64,000 nucleotides of DNA from Cristatella mucedo (Eukaryota > Bryozoa > Phylactolaemata > Cristatellidae), in NCBI GenBank assembly GCA_009760855.2, contig WPIO01000049.1, positions 1,057,501-1,121,500 of the forward strand. The letters are read 5' to 3'. Below the pieces are notes generated by a model. That model saw nothing but the letters and a program-made list of their open reading frames with translations, did not search any database and was not told the DNA's origin. Shown here in pieces: positions 50,168 to 60,117 of this stretch. Positions within the stretch are counted from its first letter, which is position 1, and each line of letters opens with the position of its first letter. A program made the position numbers and the translations under genes.

Positions 50168-50415
50168 TAAGGGCGGGTCGTGGTGGCACACTAGGTAAGG
50201 CGGTGGCTTTTCACGACATTAGTATCTAGGTCGTGGGTTCGAATCCTGCGGTGGGCGATCATTTATTGCCGCTGCAAGCGATGGGGATAATAATAATGTA
50301 CTTGATAAAGCGCCCTCAGAGAACTTAATCTCTTTCTAGGCGCTTTAAATTTGCTGGGATAGCCGTAAAGACTCATCTGCAGCTACACAAAAGAGGCTGT
50401 TAAACCAGCTAGGAT
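50168..50415 (+). mobile_element. SINE-1 copy split by a LINE tail
   Basis: GGGTCGTGGTGGCACACTAG GTAAGGCGGTGGCTTTTCAC and GGTCGTGGGTTCGAATCCTG give both Pol III boxes. The body is cut after GCAAGCGATGGGGATA and resumes GGATAGCCGTAAAGACTCAT, ending GCTGTTAAACCAGCTAGGAT. The intruder is a family-A tail. Confidence 0.88.
50280..50356 (-). mobile_element. LINE family A tail nested in SINE-1
   Basis: AATAATAATGTACTTGATAA AGCGCCCTCAGAGAACTTAA and on to TTAAATTTGCTG is a minimal (<80 bp) 5'-truncated LINE-A insertion. GGATA on both sides is the likely target duplication. Confidence 0.88.
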
Positions 50416-50544
50416 TTCTTTTGGCACGCCCTGGAACTAAGATGCCGCGGAGACGCTCAAGGGGTGCTGAGCAGTCTGATGCGAGCGTTCGGAGATTTTT
50501 TGCTGAATGCGTTGTTGCTGAGATCGGGCTACGGGGGCTTTTCA

Positions 50545-51515
50545 GTCGCAATTTATGTGTCCTATTTCAAAGTGACCTTTCATTAGACGACCACGTCAGC
50601 TCAACAATCAGGTGTGCCTACTTTCAGCTACACAAGGCTACTAAAATTCATATTTACTTAGACAGGGATACAATATCTTAATTGGTCCATGCGTTTGTCA
50701 TTATATATTCCGTCAAGACTTCTTTAACTAACTGTTTACTGGTCTACCGGCCTATACAATCAGGCACTTACAGCCGGTGCAAAACTCTGCAGCTATGCTT
50801 GTCTGTTGTGATCGTCGAAGCTGTCACATCAAACCACTTCTAGTAACTGACCTGCAGTGGCTCACAGTCAAGCAACGCGTCGACTTCAAGGTTTTGTCAC
50901 TCACTTTTAGGTCCCGTCCTTCTTTTGCTCAAGCTTACCTATCAGATTTGCTCTCCCACCAGGCTAAGCATCGTACCACCCGCCTTTTTCGCAGTTAAAT
51001 CATTTACCTATACCTCGTACGAACCTCAATGCCTTTATTGGAGATGGCGCCTTTAGTTCGTATGCTCCCAAAGCCTGGAACTCACCTTCGATTGGCTTTT
51101 CCCCTGTCTTGACCACATTTAAAAAAGAAGCTAAAAACGCATCTATTTATCACAGCATTTAGCGTATCTTGAGTGATTCGTCCTTTATGTGCGTATGGGT
51201 ACTGACACTGTGCATACTGCTACTACTACGGTATGCGTACCGAAAACCGCTTAGGCTGCGAGTGTGCTACACACAACTCTCCTGCGTAACACATTCACAT
51301 TGCCTTTATGGCTTCGTAGATTTACAGACAGAGACAGATTACATTACATTACATTCCAACCATGGTGACCCTGTGCATGTCACCTCTAATCATATTATGC
51401 TTGTTGTCATTGATCGTGCTACCACTAATGATTCGATCGTGCTTCCTTTTCAGCAAATATCAGAGTACCTAGAAATTGATTGAGTTCTCTGGGGGCGCTA
51501 CAATGAATGTATTGC
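50545..51515 (+). mobile_element. LINE family A, C-terminal part, interrupted by family B
   Basis: Degraded frames: LFQSDLSLDDHVSSTIRCAY, LQNSAAMLVCCDRRSCHIKP, LSHQAKHRTTRLFRS, FGDGAFSSYAPKAWNSPSIG. The 3' UTR begins near 51165, is interrupted at about 51229-51357 by a family-B tail, and resumes to the tail AGAGTACCTAGAAATTGATT GAGTTCTCTGGGGGCGC at 51465-51505. Confidence 0.82.
51229..51357 (+). mobile_element. LINE family B tail nested in family A
   Basis: GCGTACCGAAAACCGCTTAG GCTGCGAGTGTGC, AACTCTCCTGCGTAACACAT and the end TTACATTACATTACATTCC are the family-B 3' end. The family-A UTR is continuous on either side. Confidence 0.82.
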
Positions 51516-51517
51516 TA

Positions 51518-51695
<178 letters not shown>

Positions 51696-51891
51696 CCTTT
51701 AAATCAGCTAACCTTAATCTGCCTGCATCACTATGAAGAGGTGTAGCGCTTAGCGTCCCCCCCCCGCAACGGCGCCGACTGGAGCGACCACCATCGCCAC
51801 CGAGGGGTGAGAGCGCCATTATCGAAGAGGGGAGAGAGATTCGCGATCTATCGTCGATGATTGATCGATTTTGGGATTGTTGCCTGCGGCG

Positions 51892-52053
51892 ATGAAGCTG
51901 CGCCGTCCGCGGCTTTTTATCATCTCGTCGCTTACCATCTGCCTTTCATGTCCGACTTCTGCTCCGCGGTCAAGCGTGCAATCGCTTCAATTAAGGTCTT
52001 TAATTAAGGCCAAACGTTACAGCTTGCCCGCCTTCGATCCGGCGGTAGTATAA
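51892..52053 (+). CDS. Short open frame with signal-peptide-like start (candidate)
   Basis: From ATG 51892 the 53-residue peptide starts MKLRRPRLFIISSLTICLSC PTSA, a basic n-region, hydrophobic core and small residues at a possible cleavage site, then a Ser/Arg/Leu-rich tail to AFDPAVV and stop. No family was recognised, and it could be a first exon or chance. Confidence 0.2.
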   Translation: MKLRRPRLFIISSLTICLSCPTSAPRSSVQSLQLRSLIKAKRYSLPAFDPAVV

Positions 52054-52129
52054 TTATTGCAGCGATCTTCCGCATAAGAGCGAAAGGACTTACTGTAGGA
52101 GCAAACTCTGTGCTGCGTAGTCAGAACGT

Positions 52130-52271
52130 ATATACGAATATATATATATATATATATGTATGTATATATATATATGTATATATATATGTGTGTTATATAT
52201 GTGTATATATATATATATAGCCATATGTCCACATATGTATATATATATTTATATATATATATATATATAGG
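52130..52271. repeat. (TA)n microsatellite with GTATA and TGTGT interruptions
   Basis: An AT-rich block marking the edge of the GC-rich galectin promoter region. Confidence 0.95.
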
Positions 52272-52773
52272 CATTGCTATTTAATAGCTCTATGGAAATC
52301 AAAATCTGAGAGCATCGGCGGCCTTTGGTGTCCCTTTAAAAATCGGCTAATTGCCGGGCAGCTAGCGCTCGCGAAGACGCTGTGATGGCGAATGCAAGAG
52401 TTTCTCGCTGGCTTCAGCGCCTGCTCTCTGCGTCGCAGGTCGCGGCTGCGGGCCGACGTTGCGGCAGATGCGAGTGTCTCCTTTCCGCGAAATGACGTGG
52501 AATAAAATAATTTCGCCACGCGAGCTGGAAAGAGCCGGGCTCTGGCTCGGGAGATTGCAGACTGCGGCTCTCGCGCGCGTGCGCGTGAGAGAGCCGCGTC
52601 GCGACAGTCCGTCCGCGCCGTCGCCAGCCCGCGCAGCTCGATCTGCAAGCCGCGTGCATCGGTGACGTCAAGCGAGCGAGAGTTCCGCCGCCGCCGCCGT
52701 TCGGTGCATTGTTCGGTCGACGCGCGGCGGTCGGTCGGTCGGTCGGTCGGTCGCCGGTCGGAGCGAGCGACGC

Positions 52774-52818
52774 ATGGCGTATCGCGTGACTATCGACATC
52801 GGCTCCGACGGCGACAAG
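52774..52818 (+). CDS. Galectin-like exon 1 (start codon)
   Basis: ATG at 52774 opens a 45-nt coding exon ending AAG|GTAAGC in phase 0. The peptide MAYRVTIDIGSDGDK is too short to classify, and it is joined to the galectin exons by strand, proximity and a good donor only. Confidence 0.5.
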
Positions 52819-53726
52819 GTAAGCGGAGGAGCTAGCCGCTGCCGCTCGCCTCGCACGCTCGCCGCCGCGTCTAGAGCGGCGCTGCCGTCGTCTAGGCGGT
52901 TGCCGGAAGGAGCCCGAACGCTTACACCATTGCCGGCGGCCTTTGGCCGGGCAGATCAATTCGAATCACCGGTATGCCATCGCCGAGCCCCAGGAGGTAG
53001 GTCGTCGCAGCGGCGCACCGCTCGGATTGAGCGATAGCAATAGTGCTGGGAGCTGTTTGAAGCGGCGCGTTTGCAGAGGGGTCGAAGAGCCTTCCGACGA
53101 GCAGTCTTCAAAGTGAAGGCCTTCACCTCGTTTCACGCCCCCTCGAGGTCCACGTTTAGCTTACCGTTACTAGAGACGCGCTTCCTTTACAGCATATGCA
53201 AAGTGTCTCGAAAGAGATTCGTTTCTCTGAGGGTGCCGCCCAAATGCATTATTATTCGATGTTATTTTATTTCTATTTTTGATTTCTGTTACCCCCCCCC
53301 ATCCCGTAACAGAATGCTGGCTAAGCTTTGACATGCGGTCGCTCGATTACTCTTTGACGCCCCGAGAGCGCGAGAGATTGGCTTTCTTGTCGAAAAGCCC
53401 TTCGATGTTGTGCACGAGAATCCGTCGTAAGGTCGCCATCGTAAACTAACGCGCCCGAGGAAGCCCGATGCGCGGACACCGTTGGAGCGCAAGCTCCGAG
53501 CTCGCTCGCTGGTAGTGCGCGTGCGCGTGCGCGCCGAATCGTCTAGGTTTACGATCAACCTGCAGGAGAGCGAGGATCTCGCGACGTGCGACATTGGCTT
53601 CCTCATGGACTGCCGATTCTCGAGCGCGGACAGCGGCAAGGTGATCCAGCGGTGCACTCGGTGAGTGTCTCGGCGCCGAGGTCGCCGCCCCGTTCCACGC
53701 CCCTGACCCGCTCCTCGAGAGAAGCT

Positions 53727-53791
<65 letters not shown>

Positions 53792-55600
53792 ACCCGCCCG
53801 CGCAGCGGCCGCAGGCGGGTCGCAACGTGGCCCTACTGCCGCGAACGGCCGCGAGGCGCGAGTGGTGGCGATGTAGTTAGCCCAAGCCCTGTGAGAGCCG
53901 GGGTGGGGAGGGAGGCGGGGTGGAGAAGCGGGGCGGAGCGGGCGCCCCGCTCTCGCAGCCACTCGCTCCACTGCCGCCGCACACTCCCGGCCAATCCGAC
54001 TGCTTGTGTACCTCTGATCGGGCAGCCCCCTCGCCCGGCACCCGCGGTGCCGGGCCCAAAAAGTGTTCGCGCGCGCGCTTCAGCGCGCGAAACTGACTGA
54101 CTATGGCGGGATCGAATCCAATCGAAAGCCGGAGAATGCAAAGAAAAGAGATTCAATCGAATTTCGTGCATTTCCACTTTACAAAGTTCATTTTCCTCCC
54201 TCTTGACTGCCGCAGTGCTGCTTCTTCCGCCGTCTCCGAGGCGCCGTTTCTGTTTCCGTCGTTGCTGCCGCGACTGCGACATCGCTGAAGCCTCGGCAGC
54301 TCGCTCAGCCTCAGTCCTCCTTCCATATCAAGGGCATGTTGAAAGCGAGGTGCTAACGCTTACCATCCGGTAGCAGATTTGTGCGAAGTGTTCTAAACGT
54401 TGGCGCTGCAGTGCAGTTTATGTGTGCCAGTCTTTTAGATTCGCGATGCGCCATCTTCATGTTCTGGGAACCGAATTCTTTGTTGAATCGCTTGGCAGTG
54501 ATTTTATTGCTTCAAATTTTCTCTGTTACACTTGACAGACTGAATTTTAGCCAATAATAATACCAATAATATTCATTTGAATAGCGTCTCAAGAGAAATA
54601 AAACTCTTCTTGGGCACATTTATGTATAAAAAATACAAGTCATTCATATACAACCCCAAGAGAACTTAATCGCTATCAGGCAATTTACATTTGCCACAGG
54701 GCTCGAGCCTACCGCTTTGGTCGTTAAAGGTGAGAACTTGTCCCCCTGTGCCAACCTGTGCTGCCTTTGCTGGAAAGCAGGTACGCTGGTTAGAAAGAAC
54801 GCACAATTTCAAATAATGCACAATTGACTAAGCAGTCTACACGCCTTCTCATCAGCCAGCGTCAAGTGAGTAGAAAGGGGTACAGCTGTCTTAGGACGCT
54901 ATATAAATGCTTTACTGTTATTATTATAATTATTAACGCACCTTGGAGGTCGGAAGGTGCCACGGTGGCGTTTGATTTTGGTCCTGCTGCGAAGCGCTCA
55001 CTCGCCCTAAAGCCGCCGTCCGCATCCGCCGCCGGCCGCTTCGGTCGCACGCGTTCGTCGGAAGCCGTACGAAAGTTGCCGGTAGCCAGCTCAAGCATGA
55101 GATTTGCCTCAGCCAGCTATCTCCGGCGCCGTTTCGGCAGACGGCAGAGTGCCGATCGGCCGGTAAAATCGGACGCTAAAATCGGCAGGAAAAATCGGGT
55201 GCTAAAATTGGCAGTAAATTCGGACGCTGAGTCTGCAGTAAAATCGGACGCTAAAGCCCCGCAGACGGCATTGCCAGCATCGATCGGGAGCGGTCGGTAG
55301 GAGCGGTCGGGAGGAGAGGCGGACTCGGGTGGCTTCGCTCAGTTTTTATTCAGGCAGCGGTGCGCTGCAAGTCGAGTCGTGTCTCCCTCCCGCCCCCACT
55401 TTCCTTTCGCTCGCGCTGCTGTCGTTCGCAGCTGATTTCGATGAATAACGTCAGCCGGCAAAGGTTGTGACCTTTGGTGCCACCTGTTATTTAGGGTGGA
55501 CGGAATATGGCGACCACCTGAGCGGTACACGCCCTACTATCCTCTGTCGCCGATGACCTACTTCGAGATGCTGCTGTTCATAGACACGCCTTGCATTCGG
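52774..55600 (+). CDS. Galectin-like gene, 5' portion (three exons; C-terminal exon not found)
   Basis: The exons give a short N-terminus (MAYRVTIDIGSDGDK), then strands RSLVVRVRVRAESSRFTINL, CDIGFLMDCRFSS and KVIQRCTRVDGIWRPPERY, and then PLSPMTYFEMLLFIDTPCIR. The order 'LVV.G.V....RFTINLQ / DI.FHFNPRF / IVRN....G.WG.EER / PF..G..FE..I' is the galectin carbohydrate-recognition fold, a beta-galactoside-binding, usually non-classically secreted protein. Against galectin-1 numbering, H44 is L, N46 is D, N61 is C and E71 is P, while R48, W68 and R73 are kept. Ordinary lactose binding is therefore doubtful. The last strands ('V..NG.H...F.HR') should be in a further exon that I could not see before 64 kb. 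The gene starts in a CpG-rich block. The second exon's acceptor is unresolved, so the model is partial. Confidence 0.68.
53188..53265 (+). mobile_element. LINE family A tail
   Basis: GCATATGCAAAGTGTCTCGA AAGAGATTCGTTTCTCTGAG GGTGC then ATTATTATTCG, inside intron 1 of the galectin-like gene. Confidence 0.75.
53464..53660 (+). CDS. Galectin-like exon 2 (acceptor uncertain)
   Basis: The frame is open through TPLERKLRARSLVVRVRVRA, ESSRFTINLQESEDL and CDIGFLMDCRFSSADSGKVI, ending CG|GTGAGT in phase 2. Phase from exon 1 allows AG acceptors before 53464, 53488 or 53494. All lack a good pyrimidine tract. The AG before 53547 would break the frame. The start given is the one that keeps the most galectin-like sequence. 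Confidence 0.65.
53728..53790. repeat. (CCG)n trinucleotide repeat
   Basis: About 20 perfect CCG units begin 67 bp after the galectin-like exon-2 donor, in a CpG-rich setting. Confidence 0.97.
54555..54760 (-). mobile_element. Two inverted family-A/SINE-2 tails in tandem
   Basis: CAATAATATTCATTTGAATA GCGTCTCAAGAGAAATAAAA and then ATATACAACCCCAAGAGAAC TTAATCGCTATCAGGCAATT TACATTTGCC on plus. The second continues into a tRNA-like head (AGGGCTCGAGCCTACCGCTT TGGTCGTTAAAGG on plus), so it is a SINE-2. Confidence 0.6.
54865..54940 (+). mobile_element. LINE-A/SINE-2 tail, degenerate
   Basis: GAAAGGGGTACAGCTGTCTT AGGACGCTATATAAATGC then TTATTATTATAATTATTA. Confidence 0.5.
55164..55262. repeat. Minisatellite, about four ~26-bp units
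   Basis: AAAATCGGACGCTAAAATCG GCAG-type units recur with point changes, giving 55163-55260 a repeating K-S-D-A peptide in one frame. It lies in galectin intron 2. Confidence 0.8.
55495..55600 (+). CDS. Galectin-like exon 3
   Basis: This 106-nt exon lies between gttatttag and GTGAGC, phase 2 in and phase 0 out. It reads VDGIWRPPERYTPYYPLSPM then TYFEMLLFIDTPCIR. It carries the galectin Trp (W68 equivalent) and the 'PF..G..FEM.I' strand. The next intron opens with a 0.75-kb GA-rich tract. Confidence 0.8.
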
Positions 55601-55837
55601 GTGAGCAATACTAATAGCACGAGCATGCCGCAAACGAGCGCTAGCGAGCGTTTCCGTAGCGCATCAAGCGAGAGAAAGGGAATGATGAGGATGAGATAGC
55701 AGGCAGCTGTAGGAAAAGAAGGCAGAGCTTGAGCAAAAGACAGAGGGAAGAACGAGAGAAGGAGGAAGTGAGAGGGCTACACGCACAGACGGGTTGTACT
55801 TTCTCTGGTTGAGCAGGATGGGCAGGAGACGTCGGGA

Positions 55838-55941
55838 GAGAGAACGGAGAGAGAAAGAGGGAGGAGAGAGGGGGGGAGAGGAGAGAGAGAGAGAGAGGGA
55901 GAAGAGAGAGAGAGAGAGGGAGAAGAGAGAGAGAGAGAGGG

Positions 55942-55979
<38 letters not shown>

Positions 55980-56000
55980 CGAGAGAGAGAGAGAGGGAGA

Positions 56001-56036
<36 letters not shown>

Positions 56037-56240
56037 GGAGAAGAGAGAGAGAGAGAGAAAGAGGGAGGAGAGAGAGGGAGAGAAAGAGGGAGAAGAGATA
56101 GAGATATATAAAGAGGGAGAGGGAGAAGAGAGAGAGAGAGAAAGAGGGAGGAGAGAGAGGGAGAGAAAGAGGGAGAAGAGAGAGATATATATGTAAAGAG
56201 GGAGAGGGAGAAGAGAGAGAGAGGAGAGAGAGAGAAGAGA

Positions 56241-56295
<55 letters not shown>

Positions 56296-56422
56296 GAGAA
56301 GGAGGGAGGAGAGATATAGAAAGACTGGGGATAAAGAGAGACAGAGAGAGAGAGAGAGAGAGGGAGAAGAGAGAGAGAGGGAAAGGAGAGAGAAAGAGGG
56401 AGAAGAGAGAGAGACAAGAGAG

Positions 56423-56464
<42 letters not shown>

Positions 56465-56592
56465 AGAGAGAGAGAGAAGAGAGAGAGAGAAGAGAGAGAG
56501 AGAGAGTGGGGAGAAGGAGGGAGGAGAGATGTAGAAAGATTAAGGAGAAAGAGAGAGAGAGAGTAGAGAGGGGGAGAGGAGGACGATAGAGG
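55838..56592. repeat. Very long (GA)n polypurine tract
   Basis: About 750 bp of interrupted GA/GGA units with higher-order blocks (GAGGGAGAAGAGAGAGA). The 359- and 303-codon minus-strand Ser/Leu frames across it are not genes. Confidence 0.97.
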
Positions 56593-56599
56593 GAGGACC

Positions 56600-57895
56600 G
56601 TGAGGAGGATATCTGTGCACGAGTAGGAAGGCAAAGCAGAAGATAAGACCTGGGATGAGATTGGTTTGGAGCGTAACTCGGTATACAAAGGCCAACTCGC
56701 GGTGCAGGTTTAGCAGCCAATTACTCCGACGATCTGGCAGTGACTTGCTGCAGCTTCTGGTATAGCTAATATGTTTTTTCTTTATGCTGGGCGTTCTCAG
56801 CTGGGCATGATTCAGTGCACGCTACTAGCCAGGGGTCATACTAATAAGCGATCCCGAGTGTCTTCTTGCGTGCTTTTGCCTGCTTGTATATGCGAACTCC
56901 ACCAAAAACGTGACGCCGGCTCCGGGCTGCATCGCCAGCAGATCTTTCAGTACATTTTCTGCTCTGTATTCTCCTGCTCGCTGGCTATTTATTAAATAAG
57001 CTTTTATTTAATAGGTATTTTACAATGGTCAAGCTTGGTTCGAATATCGACACCAATATCAGCTACACAGGCTGCAATGTTTATGGATAGCAGGCGACGT
57101 CATGATACATCACGTGCAAATTACGTAAAACTTCACGGCTGCTACGATTTTTTTTATCCCTTAGTTAACTTAGTGCCAGGATAGACAACTCTGGCAATCA
57201 GCCAGGGCGCGATACCTCTGGGCGCTCGCTGCGTTATCGAAAACAGCAAACTCCCTAAGCGCTGCTACCGCTCGTGGAGGTTCGGCAGCTGCCGAAAGAT
57301 CGGGCCCGCGCTTATTGAGCAGAAGACTCTCGCGAACAAAATACATATCCTAGACAGAGAGCTACTGGGTTAAGCTAAGAACTATTCAATTATTAAGCTA
57401 TTGGATTGTGCATGGTGTTAGAGTGGCAATCATCGATATCCTCTCAATCAGACTGGGCGTCTTACAGATCTTCATCTTACAGATCCTGCATGTTGCCGAA
57501 TGACAAGTACGTACAGCAGCCACCACGATAGCCTAGCAACGATTAGCTTAAAAATTGACACGAGACAGACAGCGGATCCGAGTCGGCATCGCGTCCCCGC
57601 ATGCGCGAGGTTGTCTCTTCCAGCCGATGCCAAGCTTTATGGCAACAATCAGCAATGCAGCCGACTTAGCAATCCTTACAATTCGTTACTACCATAGCGA
57701 TCCCGAGCCGGACTTCGGCGTGCATCAGCCTGTGCACTCAATCAGCTCAACCTAGCTCTTCCACACTTCGGTTGCTCTGGCCGAGAAAAATGTCTTTTAT
57801 TGAGTGGCCGTGCTTAATTTAAACTAAGCACGGCCTGACTAGCGGTAACAGCTACGTGTTTCTGTACAGCACCCTACAAGACCTTTCCCCTGTGC
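56600..57895. other. Galectin intron or downstream, no feature recognised
   Basis: I searched for the missing galectin C-terminal exon ('NG.H...F.HR') on plus and did not find it. Confidence 0.4.
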
Positions 57896-57896
57896 T

Positions 57897-57965
57897 TTAA
57901 TAATAATAATAATACTAATAAATTTGCATAGCGCTCTCGGAGAGCTTTGCCTACCTGTGCATGAT
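57897..57965 (-). mobile_element. LINE family A tail, inverted, diverged
   Basis: TAATAATAATAATAATACTA ATAAATTTGCATAGCGCTCT CGGAGAGCTTTGCC on plus. Confidence 0.6.
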
Positions 57966-58019
57966 TGAAGGAGTGTGTCGAACAGGGGATCCAACTAACC
58001 AGAGGCAGAGTGAGTCGTG

Positions 58020-58190
58020 GTTTGCATGCTTATCTTAGCATGATCATAGTTGCTTTTGCACGCTTGCTTTAGCAGGGTAGCTTGCTTTTCGTTAATTATT
58101 GGTCATTGCTTCTCTTGCAACGAGTTGCAAAGCGCCCGAAGAGATTAAGCTCGCCTACGGTGCTATGCAAAATACTTATTACTATTTTAA
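58020..58190 (+). mobile_element. SINE-2 related copy
   Basis: Body and tail as at 48300: TTGCAACGAGTTGCAAAGCG CCCGAAGAGATTAAGCTCGC then TTATTACTATTTT. Confidence 0.5.
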
Positions 58191-58369
58191 CTAGCTTCTA
58201 AAAAAAATGCCATTTGCTAGGCTCAGCGTAGCACCCCTTCAACATCGTGTGACTCGATGTCACTTGCAACCAGCTGACAGTAATGTGTGACTGAACGTCC
58301 GATGAAACCGAGGCAAGTCAGTTCATGCCAGCAGCTAATGAGAAACAGCAGCGGCAGTGTTCCGTTACT

Positions 58370-58560
58370 GTGTCTCCGGCTGCAGCAAAGCTGGTGGAGT
58401 CTCACAGAGACACGAAGACACGAGCAGGCGAACGTGAGCGGTGAACGAGACTCAATCTTTATTCCCCCAGCCGGTACATATAAGAGCTAGGGGCTGACTC
58501 ACCACAGATAAGGGAGTGCATCCGTGGTGAGCCACCGTGGTGGGCCACGCGCCCACATCA
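58370..58560 (-). mobile_element. Possible LTR fragment (R/U5-like)
   Basis: On minus, TATATGTACCGGCTGGGGGA ATAAAGATTGAGTCTCGTTC resembles a TATA-like element, an AATAAA signal and the start of U5, continuing to GTGTCTTCGTGTCTCTGTGA and a possible TG/CA end near 58370. No second LTR, gag or pol was seen. It could be a solo LTR of a Gypsy-type element. Confidence 0.3.
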
Positions 58561-59830
58561 ATGGCCGCACCGAGCCAACCGCCCAAACACCCGCCGAGAG
58601 CGGGTCACACGCCACTGGCCGAGAAGCAACAGGCACACACAACAGCAGCACGCTCCCCGAACAAAATGGAACTGCCCAGCCCAGAACTGCCGACACTACA
58701 CAATTTCACTATCAATCCAAACGTCTATCCGGTTTGCCTCAGCAGAGGGCATCCGATGCACGACACTAAAACGGGCCAACGAAAAGTGAGCAAGTGAGTG
58801 CATGTCAGGGAACCGGCAAGCGGACAATCTCGGCACACTCGGGCGAACGGCACACGCCGAAAAAATGTAAGTGGCAGCCGAATGGCCAATCGTCACACGG
58901 CCGATCAAGAAACCGCAAGAAACCGCATGCGCTAACCGTGCAAGGAGCGAAGAGAGGCAAAAGCGCTCTGCGGTCCGAACGGAATTCCATGCGTGCGATG
59001 CGGTGTGTCACTGGGTGTGTGGAAGCGCTGCCGCAGCCGACTGGTTGCTGTACGGATGAGGTGAGGCGGCAGATTGGACGATGGTTCGACAGCGCTGCAC
59101 GTAGGGTGGTAGAACATTGCCTCCGCGCGTCACACGACAACCACCACCACACCACATTAGATCGCGGATTCACAGCACTCGTAAAGGAGGCAGCGGTCTT
59201 CCGTGCCGTGCTAGCAGCCTGCACGGTAGCGCAGTGGCAGCACGGTAGCAGCGACCGCCTCGTCGTCGAACGTACGAGCTGAGTCCATGGCTCCACTCAC
59301 GAGCCCAGCACCGACCGATGCCCGGTGGCACCAATCGATGGCGGCGGGGCGGAGGCACAACAGAGTTGCTGGGTGTGGCTCGGCTACAGGCGACCAACTC
59401 GAGCCTTCGGCCTCGCCTACGCCTCCATCAGCCCCGCCCACTCGCAGTGCTTGACTGCTGGCTTGTACGGTCGGCCGAGGCGGCTCGTGGATCGAGAGGC
59501 TCCCTCACGGGTGGGACGTGCCGGTCATCCTCACAGTTCGACGTGCAGCGCCTCGGGGCTGCTCCTCTGCGCCAGGTACGCCGCAGCTACGTAGGCCAGT
59601 GAGGCCAGCGTGGTTGCCAAGCTCGAGACGATCAGACCGAGGCCGAGCGAACATCGGCAGCGCGCAGCGCCATCGACGTCCGGAGCTGCGACGACGGCCG
59701 AACCGGTTGAGTAGATTTTAGACAGTGCAGTCAGGGTGGTGGCAGACAGACCACGGCGTTGAGCCATGTCAAATGGAAGCAGCCCAGCCTTGTTCCTGGC
59801 ACGAAGAAACGTTAGGGGTCACACGAACTC
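58561..59830. other. GC-rich non-coding, function unknown
   Basis: Several overlapping frames are open on both strands because of GC content. A minus-strand 78-codon frame (59767-59531) has one hydrophobic segment (LGLGLIVSSLATTLASLAYV) but no recognised family. No splice-supported gene. Confidence 0.3.
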
Positions 59831-59836
59831 TGCCTC

Positions 59837-60117
<281 letters not shown>

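Larger units (their letters stand above)
52300..54300. promoter_or_regulatory. CpG- and GC-rich block around the galectin-like gene start
   Basis: This stretch is strikingly richer in G, C and CpG than its neighbours, with many CGCG and GCGC runs and tandem GGTC units at 52729-52752. It covers the proposed first exon and much of intron 1. It reads as an unmethylated promoter region. No TATA box was recognised near 52774. Confidence 0.5.

Noticed and set aside
53446-53971. Poly-Ala, poly-Pro, poly-Gly and poly-Arg frames
   Set aside because: Six-frame readings of the (CCG)n repeat. Only the frame with galectin motifs was kept.
55641-56720. 359- and 303-codon minus-strand Ser/Leu open frames
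   Set aside because: They are translations of a GA/CT repeat with no other composition and no domain.
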